Source: Pirellulales bacterium (GTDB taxonomy: Bacteria; Planctomycetota; Planctomycetia; Pirellulales; JAICIG01). Taken from it: a stretch of 6,044 bases of DNA. Where the stretch lies: the NCBI GenBank assembly GCA_025924495.1, contig JAICIG010000466.1:1-6044 (forward strand), written 5' to 3'. The notes under the pieces are model-generated. The model was not told where the DNA came from. It was given only the letters and a program-made list of their open reading frames with translations, and made no database searches. The translations under genes were made by a program, and so were the position numbers. Below are positions 1 to 5,100 of the stretch, piece after piece. Each line of letters starts with the position of its first letter. Position 1 is the first letter of the stretch.

Positions 1-903
1 GCCGTTACGCCGCGCATCAGTCCCGACGGCATGGTGGTGATGGAAATCGACGCCGAAAAATCGCAGTTGGGGCCGATCACCGAGGGCATCCCGGTCGGTT
101 TCGGCCAGAACGGGGCCGTGCTCCGACAACCGCGAATCGATATCACCCAGGCGCAGACAACGATCAGCGCCATGGACAGCCAGACCGTCGTGTTTGGCGG
201 CATGATTACGCAGAGCGATCAAATCATCCAGCGACGCGTGCCGGGCATTTCGGAGATTCCGCTTATCGGCCGCTTGTTCCGCTACGACTACAACCAGACT
301 CAACGAACGGAATTGTTGATCATCATGACGCCGCGCGTCGTGCGAAACGAATTGGATGCGGAATCGCTCAAGCAACTTGAGGCTGGCCGCATGAGCTGGT
401 GCCTGGCTGACGTCCAAAAGCTGCATGGCGATTCCGGGCTGCGCCGCCGCGGCGATATGTGGGCCGACGATGAGACCATCACCATCTATCCCGACGCCGA
501 TCCGGCCGGCGCCAAATTGAAAGATGCCGAGCCGTTGCCGCCCCCCGGTCCGAACGGACCGGCGCTAATGCCGGAACCGGCGGCCCAGCGCGGCGCCAAG
601 GCATCCGCACAGCGCACGGCGCAAACGCCGCGCATCTCCTCTCGTAATGCGCAAGCGGCGGCGACGGCTCAACGACTGCCGTCCGTACAGGCGTTGCCGC
701 CGCGCACGGCGCCGCGTCCTGCCGCGGGTGAGCTAAAACTGCGCCCTGCCGCTCAATCGAGACCGCCGCAGAACCGCGTGATGCCGGCCGACTACCAGGC
801 GCCCGCGGCCCCACCGGGCTACGATCCGCGCTACGCGCCGCCCGGGCAGGTACAGCCCGTAATCTACGACGCCCCGATCAATCAACAGCGTTATCGACGT
901 TGA
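1..903 (+). CDS. Secretin-family outer-membrane protein, C-terminal 300 residues (5' end outside window)
   Basis: This reading frame is open from the first base, so the gene starts upstream and only its last 300 residues are seen. Residues 1 to about 113 are the end of a secretin pore domain: an opening strand of the type VTPRISPDG, then a TVVFGG strand, the hallmark VPG...IP.IG.LF motif at residues 80-93, and the closing strand ELLIIMTPRVV at about 104-114. Secretins form multimeric gated channels in the outer membrane for type II secretion, type IV/Tad pili or related machines. The visible part does not tell which system this one serves. Residues from about 118 (RMSWCLADVQKLHG) carry a post-pore segment that I associate with planctomycete secretins, from recall. 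After that a tail of roughly 130 residues, rich in Pro, Ala, Arg and Gln and probably disordered, ends in YRR. The lipoprotein gene follows 87 bases downstream on the same strand, suggesting an operon. The secretin assignment is firm; the machine is unknown. Confidence 0.93.
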   Translation, partial: AVTPRISPDGMVVMEIDAEKSQLGPITEGIPVGFGQNGAVLRQPRIDITQAQTTISAMDSQTVVFGGMITQSDQIIQRRVPGISEIPLIGRLFRYDYNQTQRTELLIIMTPRVVRNELDAESLKQLEAGRMSWCLADVQKLHGDSGLRRRGDMWADDETITIYPDADPAGAKLKDAEPLPPPGPNGPALMPEPAAQRGAKASAQRTAQTPRISSRNAQAAATAQRLPSVQALPPRTAPRPAAGELKLRPAAQSRPPQNRVMPADYQAPAAPPGYDPRYAPPGQVQPVIYDAPINQQRYRR

Positions 904-990
904 ATTCAGTTGAATCTATCCGACACCGCCTGTGACGCGACCGGGAACAGCAGCTCAGGCGAACGACTAGCAGGTGTTTGCGAGCCGACT

Positions 991-2184
991 ATGATGCTTC
1001 CATTTTACCGAGCCTGGATTTCCGGCCTGTGCTCGGCAGTTCTGCTATTGGCGCTGGCGCCCGGTTGTAGCCAGTTCGATTTGCAAAAGAAGATGCCCTG
1101 GCTGACGGGCAAGACGGGCGAGTTCCGCCGGCCGATGCGCGTGGTAACGATGTGGAGCGATACCGTCTTGACGACGCCTGGCCAGACGCCCGTGCGCGGT
1201 TTCGGCGCCCGACTGATGTTCTACGATCTCGACGATGAAAAGCCCATCAAGGTTGCAGGCTCCCTGGTGGTCTACGCGTTCGACGAAGCGAATCGCGATA
1301 AGACGAACACGCGGCCCGATCGCAAGTTCGTGTTTACCGAGGAGCAGTTTGCAAAGCACTACAGCAAGTCGGACCTCGGGCACTCCTATAGCGTCTGGGC
1401 GCCATGGGACGAAGTCGGAGGAGAACCGAAAGAGATCAGCTTAATTGTCCGCTTTACGCCTGTTGAAGGAGGAGTTGTCGTCAGCGAGCAGGTCAAGCAA
1501 TTCCTGCCGGGCGAAAAACGTCCACAAACGTCCCCTCAGCCGGCTGTCAACCAACCGCCTCCCTATCAGCAAGTTCCGCCCTATCAGCAAGCTGTCCGAT
1601 TTCCGCCGCCGACGCCATACCAAGAAGAAGTCGTGGCGGCTTCGCCTGTGCAACTTGTCAACTATCAGGCCTCTCCGGATGAAGCGGCCCAACGACGCAT
1701 GACATCGACGACGATCGTCGTTCCACATTTACATGGCGGGCGACCGCCTTCCGCGCTCGCGCGACCACGGGCCACCCGATCTTCGATGCCATCGACGATC
1801 AGCCAGCCGCCGGAATTCAATCAGTTGTCCAGCGGTCAACAAATGGCTCCCCGCGGCTCAGTGGGATTCGGAGCTAACGCGCCGCAGGCTCAGAACCAGC
1901 CGGCTGATCAGGCAACGCTTCCGTCGGCGGGTTATCCGGCGGCGACATCGGGCTTTGGTCCTGAGACGGCGAGAGGGGTAAATCCTCAGGCGGCGAGTCA
2001 GGCGTGGATATCTCGTTACGCACGGCCGAGATCCCGGGCTCTAGGAGGACCAATTGCGCAGCTAGGTCGCGATCGCGCTCCGATGCGACCGAACCCTGCA
2101 GCACCGCAGTACGCCCCTCCAGGTGCACCGCTAGCGCCGACTGGTCAAGCAGCTTTCCCAAACGCTGCTCCAACGTCGCCGTGA
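991..2184 (+). CDS. Probable lipoprotein with conserved N-terminal half and disordered Pro/Gln-rich tail
   Basis: The protein has 397 residues from the ATG at 991. The start was chosen because it places a signal peptide at the N-terminus: hydrophobic stretch at about residues 10-23, then Cys26 after APG, a loose lipobox match. The frame opens earlier with a TTG at 910, but that would add 27 residues ahead of the signal. The Shine-Dalgarno is weak (CGAG at 981-984, or AGGTG at 972-976). Residues about 46-174 are a compact globular region with strands such as VRGFGARLMFYD, AGSLVVYAFDE and ISLIVRF. I have the impression that this region recurs in planctomycetes next to secretins, but I know no named function. 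From about residue 178 the protein is rich in Pro, Gln, Ala and Ser, including a PPYQQ repeat. The last 102 codons or so lie antisense to the BON-protein gene. It is probably an outer-membrane or periplasmic partner of the upstream secretin; that role is inference. Confidence 0.8.
   Translation: MMLPFYRAWISGLCSAVLLLALAPGCSQFDLQKKMPWLTGKTGEFRRPMRVVTMWSDTVLTTPGQTPVRGFGARLMFYDLDDEKPIKVAGSLVVYAFDEANRDKTNTRPDRKFVFTEEQFAKHYSKSDLGHSYSVWAPWDEVGGEPKEISLIVRFTPVEGGVVVSEQVKQFLPGEKRPQTSPQPAVNQPPPYQQVPPYQQAVRFPPPTPYQEEVVAASPVQLVNYQASPDEAAQRRMTSTTIVVPHLHGGRPPSALARPRATRSSMPSTISQPPEFNQLSSGQQMAPRGSVGFGANAPQAQNQPADQATLPSAGYPAATSGFGPETARGVNPQAASQAWISRYARPRSRALGGPIAQLGRDRAPMRPNPAAPQYAPPGAPLAPTGQAAFPNAAPTSP
1561..1596 (+). 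repeat. 18-bp tandem duplication within the lipoprotein gene
   Basis: CCCTATCAGCAAG occurs at 1561-1573 and again at 1579-1591, a period of 18 bases. It encodes the doubled PPYQQ motif in the proline/glutamine-rich tail. The second unit diverges after its first 13 bases. This is typical in-frame slippage in a disordered segment. Confidence 0.85.
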
Positions 2185-2740
2185 GCTGAGTCTTAACTGG
2201 GGTAGGCGGCCTGAAGCCAAGTTGTAGCGCGCCGGGCTTCAGCGTGCCTGTGGCGCCTGCATTGCGCCGCCGTTTTGTCGCGGCGTTGGGATTGGCCTGC
2301 GCTTGGCCTCCCATTCCCGAGAAGCTGCTGAAACTGCCCAGGCCCGACGTCGATGATGAATTTCCGCGCTGGCGGACTTGCGCGCTGTTTGCGTATTGGC
2401 CGGCGCCCGAACCTGCCTGGCTGCGCCCCATCATGGCCCGGTATCGTTGCTGGTGCGGCGCGCTGAGCGTGCGGGCGCCAAAGACCCCTTGCGTCTGCCG
2501 AGCGGTGATCAGAGGCAAGTTGCCCGCCGAGTTCATATTCGCGCCGATCGAGTTTGTATTCGCGCCCGGCGTGCGACCAGCCCCGCCTTGACCGCCGAAT
2601 CCTCCGCCGCCTCCCCCGAGACCTCCGCCGCCGCCGAATCCGCCGCCCCCGCCCCCGCCTAAACCTTGCGCCCACGCGTCGCTTGAGGCCAGGCAGGCAA
2701 CGATTACGGCCACCGCAATGGTCCAACTTCGGTTTGTCAT
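1874..2740 (-). CDS. Exported glycine-rich BON-domain protein
   Basis: The protein has 288 residues. Residues 1-24 form a Sec signal peptide (MTNRSW, a hydrophobic AVAVIVACLA stretch, and an AWA cleavage site before Q25). Residues 26-55 are almost pure glycine with Phe and Leu interruptions. Residues 56-180 are low in structure, rich in Ser, Asn, Gln and Gly, with a basic patch KRRR at 156-159. Residues about 186-244 match a BON domain: a helix (TATLEQRLGKLL), a strand pair (LAVHLEGRTAVLQGSV), the helix ERDRDLAAQLVLLE, then GISAVRNEI. The last 44 residues are Pro/Ser/Asp-rich. BON domains are about 60-residue modules of periplasmic or outer-membrane proteins, thought to bind membranes or envelope partners, and also occur within some secretins. 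The start is supported by AGGGA ten bases upstream. The gene converges on the lipoprotein gene and overlaps it by 311 bases, and the BON fold itself lies in the overlap. That makes this strand the more certain coding strand there. Confidence 0.88.
   Translation of the reverse strand: MTNRSWTIAVAVIVACLASSDAWAQGLGGGGGGGFGGGGGLGGGGGGFGGQGGAGRTPGANTNSIGANMNSAGNLPLITARQTQGVFGARTLSAPHQQRYRAMMGRSQAGSGAGQYANSAQVRQRGNSSSTSGLGSFSSFSGMGGQAQANPNAATKRRRNAGATGTLKPGALQLGFRPPTPVKTQLTATLEQRLGKLLDQSALAVHLEGRTAVLQGSVASERDRDLAAQLVLLEPGISAVRNEISTPDSPPEDLPLSPSQDQSPMSPPDNPPTEALPDQPAGSEPAAR
2576..2665 (-). repeat. Glycine-codon low-complexity tract in the BON-protein gene
   Basis: About 30 codons, mostly GGC, GGG and GGA with interspersed Phe and Leu, encode residues 26-55 just after the signal peptide. 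The coding strand carries G-runs, seen as C-runs on the plus strand at 2581-2584, 2613-2617, 2646-2650 and 2652-2656. The tract is prone to length change by slippage. Confidence 0.85.
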
Positions 2741-2750
2741 TGCTTACAAT

Positions 2751-2755
2751 TCCCT
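2751..2755 (-). promoter_or_regulatory. Shine-Dalgarno site of the BON-protein gene
   Basis: The minus strand reads AGGGA here, with ten bases between it and the ATG at 2740-2738. It is the clearest ribosome-binding site in the window and supports that start codon, which directly precedes a good signal peptide. Confidence 0.55.
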
Positions 2756-2883
2756 GGCAATTTCAATCATCCCGGCCCTTTCAGCTTACCAGGATCATCG
2801 TCCTTTGGCACGCTTTTGGGCAATTTTGACAGCAGGCCGGCGGCAAACTTTCGGCGTTCGTTTTGTCTTCAGGTCGGCCGCAA

Positions 2884-2934
2884 CGGTTGCGTAAACCGGG
2901 CCAGATCGATTTTTCGGCAGCGGTAACGCAACCG
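2884..2934. repeat. Imperfect inverted repeat between kinase and BON genes
   Basis: CGGTTGCGT at 2884-2892 is the exact reverse complement of ACGCAACCG at 2926-2934. Just inside, ACCG (2895-2898) pairs with CGGT (2921-2924), giving a 13-bp stem interrupted by a 2x1 internal loop, around a 22-base loop. A third copy of the half-site, CGCAAC at 2879-2884, makes a tight palindrome with GTTGCG at 2886-2891. The element lies about 28-78 bases beyond the kinase stop codon and 144-194 bases before the BON start. No T-tract follows on either strand, so it is not a standard intrinsic terminator. It could be an operator, an mRNA 3'-end structure or a leader structure. Confidence 0.5.
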
Positions 2935-2961
2935 GCACGGGCGCGCCGCCTCTTGCAATAT

Positions 2962-4392
2962 TTACGCCTCTTGGGCGGCGGTTTTTCCTAGTTCCCTACG
3001 GTCGCAGCGTTCCGCTCGTTCGGCCTCTTCGCCGCTCAACGCTTGTTCGCGGCTCAGCGGCAATCGAATGACGAACTCGCTTCCTTGGCCCGGGCCGGCG
3101 CTGTGCGCTCGAATCGATCCTCCGTGCATTTCAATAAGGTTCTTGGTCAGATAGAGGCCCAACCCAAGACCACCCTCGGGATTTCGAAATGAGCAATCGG
3201 CCTGCGTGAAGATCTCGAAAATGCGCTCCAACATATCCGGAGCAATGCCGATGCCTTCGTCGCGGATGCAGATCGCCGCTTCGGCGCTTTCCCGGTCGAC
3301 GCTAAGCCAGATCGGGCGTCCTCGCTCGCTGTACTTACCGGCATTGATGAGCAGATTAGCGACGGCCTGCGAGAGCCGATCGACGTCGGCCTTCAGTTGC
3401 ATGGAGCCCGGAGCGATGGATACCGTCAATTGATGTTGCTTCGCTTCGAGCCGAGGGCGGGCCATCTCGACGGCCGATGAGACGGCCGTTGCGAGATCGA
3501 TCGGCTTGAGGTCGAGCGCAACCTTTCCGTTGGCGACGCGCGAAACATCGTGAAGATCTTCGACCAACCGCGCAAGCAGACCGACTTGCCGCTGCATCGT
3601 CCGATGGAGTTGCCGGGTTTCGGCCTCATTGAGGCGCTCGGTTTCGAGCTCTTCCAGCGCTGCTCGAAGCGGGGCGAGCGGATGTCGTAATTCGTGGGCC
3701 AACATGGCCATGAACTGGTCCTTATTGCGATTGGCCATGGCCAACGCGTCGGCGCGCGTCTCGGAGATAATGCTTGTAGTTGCCGCGTAATAGCCGGCCG
3801 AAAGCAAGACCAGGCTTAATAGGCCTGCCACGAGGGTCGTGACTCGAGCGGTCGCGATGGTCGAGCGGGCCGTCTCGGCGCGCTCTTTCGAACGACTGCG
3901 TTCGATCTCGCGAAGTTGGGCCATGATTCTGCGAATGGAATCCATCTCTTGTTGTCCGGTATTGCTGAGCACCATCGCTCTGGCGGCTTCGTGTCCTCGC
4001 TCGTAGCGCAAGGCGATCGTGGCGGCCAGTTCATCTAGCTTGCGGTCGACGTGTTCATCGAACTCTTTCATTAACGCAGCCGTTTCCGCGTCGCCGGCAA
4101 GCTTCGACTTCAGATCGGCGATGTTTTTATCGTATTCTGCGCGAGCCGACCGGTAGGGTTCGAGGTATTCGGGCAGGCCAGTCAACAGAAAACCGCGCTG
4201 CCCCGCTTCCGCATCTTGCAGCGCTGACAGAACCCGCCACATCGCCAAGCGCACATCCTGGCTGCTAGCCACCAATTCCTCCGTCTCGGCGATGCGCGAG
4301 GAATTCCAGAACGAGATGACCGTATTGGCCAGAAGGACGGCCAGGATAATCAGAAAACCCGCTCGCCCAAGCGCTCGCAGAAAACGCCGCAT
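2962..4392 (-). CDS. Membrane sensor histidine kinase with CHASE3-like sensor region
   Basis: The protein has 476 residues. Membrane segments lie at about 11-29 and 184-205. They enclose a helical extracytoplasmic region whose QDAEAGQRGFLLTG...YLEPY signature (59-80) is typical of CHASE3 sensor domains. The cytoplasmic kinase core follows: H box AMLAHELRHPL with the expected phosphoacceptor His233, N box with Asn346 and Asn350 (NLLINAGKYS), G1 box DEGIGI at 378-383, F box IFEIFTQ at 391-397, and G2 box GGLGLGL at 407-413. All catalytic boxes are intact, so the enzyme should autophosphorylate and pass phosphate to a response regulator. No receiver domain is fused to it and no regulator gene lies in the window, so it is an orphan here. 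The signal is unknown. The charged C-terminal 25 residues (EEAERAERCDRRE) lie outside the ATPase fold. The ATG at 4392 has no obvious Shine-Dalgarno. It is transcribed toward the BON gene, but the 221-base gap argues for separate control. Confidence 0.93.
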   Translation of the reverse strand: MRRFLRALGRAGFLIILAVLLANTVISFWNSSRIAETEELVASSQDVRLAMWRVLSALQDAEAGQRGFLLTGLPEYLEPYRSARAEYDKNIADLKSKLAGDAETAALMKEFDEHVDRKLDELAATIALRYERGHEAARAMVLSNTGQQEMDSIRRIMAQLREIERSRSKERAETARSTIATARVTTLVAGLLSLVLLSAGYYAATTSIISETRADALAMANRNKDQFMAMLAHELRHPLAPLRAALEELETERLNEAETRQLHRTMQRQVGLLARLVEDLHDVSRVANGKVALDLKPIDLATAVSSAVEMARPRLEAKQHQLTVSIAPGSMQLKADVDRLSQAVANLLINAGKYSERGRPIWLSVDRESAEAAICIRDEGIGIAPDMLERIFEIFTQADCSFRNPEGGLGLGLYLTKNLIEMHGGSIRAHSAGPGQGSEFVIRLPLSREQALSGEEAERAERCDRRELGKTAAQEA

Positions 4393-4711
4393 GAAAAAGA
4401 AACGCCGCTGGTCGAAGGAACTTGAATCATCTCCAACTGGCCTGCCGACTTTCTAGGCGACGCCAGGTCTGACGCGCATCGCCATGGCGCGCATTGCTGA
4501 GATCGACGGGCATGCTGAACTGGGAACGTTCGTTCTATTATGGCCGACAGAGCGCTTTCTGCACCAGGGATTTCCCGATTTGATTGGGGGAATCGCTGCG
4601 CATGTGCGCACGATGATAGCATCTCGAATGACTCTCCCAGGCGCCGAATGCCTGCCTCGTGAGACAGGCGCCCGTCGCCCGAGATCACCGGAGGCTCAGT
4701 GAATTTGAGGC

Positions 4712-4727
4712 TTTGGCCCGGGCTAAA
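4712..4727. promoter_or_regulatory. 16-bp near-palindrome, possible operator
   Basis: TTTGGCCCGGGCTAAA pairs with itself at seven of eight positions; the eighth is a G-T pair. It is flanked by direct repeats of GAATTTG at 4701-4707 and 4732-4738, 31 bases apart, close to three helical turns. It sits between divergent genes, where a dimeric regulator could bind. The function is inferred from symmetry and position only. Confidence 0.35.
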
Positions 4728-4833
4728 CGAGGAATTTGGCGGGGCTGTCACAGGGCGCCGACTCGACAATCGCCTCATCTTACCGCCTGCTAATCGGCGC
4801 CGTCGATAACTGTAGCTGGTCAAAGGTGCACTG

Positions 4834-4861
4834 TTGACGCCCGTGTGGGGCATTCTATAAA
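4834..4861 (+). promoter_or_regulatory. Sigma70-like promoter upstream of the oxygenase gene
   Basis: TTGACG at 4834-4839 is followed by a 16-base spacer and TATAAA at 4856-4861. Each hexamer matches its consensus in five of six positions. Transcription would start near 4868, leaving an untranslated leader of about 230 bases before the ATG at 5101. No other convincing plus-strand gene lies between, so the oxygenase is the likely target. An unrecognised small RNA or short leader peptide is the alternative. Confidence 0.5.
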
Positions 4862-5025
4862 TCAACCAGGCGCACTTTTCCCGGCCATGTTGGCTGCCGC
4901 TTTGGCGGATCTCGAATTCGGCAACAGCTTCCGCGCCTACGCGATATCGAACCACGCTCTATTCAGCACTGAGTTGCTGGCTCGCGGACCGACGCCGCTC
5001 TTGTCGCCGCAAGACTCGTCCCTGA

Positions 5026-5061
5026 CGGGCGAGATGACTCCGCTGGCGGGTTGTTCGCCCG
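5026..5061 (+). other. Potential hairpin in the oxygenase leader
   Basis: CGGGCGA at 5026-5032 pairs perfectly with TCGCCCG at 5055-5061 across a 22-base loop. The loop itself contains CCGC (5040-5043) opposite GCGG (5046-5049). It ends 39 bases before the start codon. There is no T-tract, so it is not an intrinsic terminator. It may be a chance structure in GC-rich DNA. Confidence 0.3.
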
Positions 5062-5100
5062 ATCAGCGTCGCTTAACCGATCATTGCCGGGAAATGCTCG

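Larger units (their letters stand above)
4393..5100. other. Divergent intergenic region, 708 bases, no convincing gene
   Basis: This stretch separates the minus-strand kinase from the plus-strand oxygenase. Open frames exist on both strands (for example 4350-4955 minus, 4484-4702 plus and 4845-5267 plus), but they show no recognisable domain or ribosome-binding site, and two of them run into real genes in another frame. The supported contents are the TTTGGCCC/GGGCTAAA near-palindrome at 4712-4727, a sigma70-like promoter at 4834-4861, and a leader hairpin at 5026-5061. There is also a small potential hairpin, GCCTG (4650-4654) with CAGGC (4665-4669), and CAGGCGCC occurs twice, at 4638-4645 and 4665-4672. 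The kinase promoter must lie here or be absent, but I could not place it. Confidence 0.6.

Noticed and set aside
479..814. Minus-strand open frame of 111 codons inside the secretin tail
   Set aside because: It is antisense to the secretin frame, is Arg/Pro/Ala-rich as expected from the GC-rich strand opposite, and has no recognisable domain.
910..990. TTG start at 910 for the lipoprotein gene
   Set aside because: It would place 27 polar residues ahead of the signal peptide; the ATG at 991 gives a normal lipoprotein signal.
1045..1383. Minus-strand open frame of 112 codons opposite the lipoprotein domain
   Set aside because: The plus frame here has a signal peptide and folded-domain features; the minus frame has none and is a shadow.
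2244..2591. Plus-strand open frame of 115 codons opposite the BON gene
   Set aside because: No domain and no ribosome site, and its Ala/Pro/Arg composition mirrors the coding strand.
2193..2726. Minus-strand frame of 177 codons overlapping the BON gene in another frame
   Set aside because: It is extremely Arg/Gly-rich and is the out-of-frame reading of the glycine tract; the signal peptide and BON domain are in the other frame.
2826..2831. TTGACA hexamer on the plus strand
   Set aside because: There is no -10-like sequence at a suitable distance, and no plus-strand gene begins downstream.
2944..2985. Possible plus-strand intrinsic terminator: CGCCGCC (2944-2950) with GGCGGCG (2974-2980) and then a T-run
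   Set aside because: The loop is 23 bases, the stem only 7 bp, and no plus-strand gene ends nearby; half of it is kinase coding sequence. The CGCCTCTTG direct repeat (2947-2955 and 2965-2973) probably creates the symmetry.
4484..4702. Plus-strand 72-codon frame starting with ATG in the intergenic region
   Set aside because: It lacks a ribosome site and any recognisable motif. The first half looks passably protein-like, but this is not enough to call a gene.
4350..4955. Minus-strand open frame of 201 codons upstream of and overlapping the kinase start
   Set aside because: No domain, composition not protein-like, and it overlaps the kinase N-terminus out of frame.
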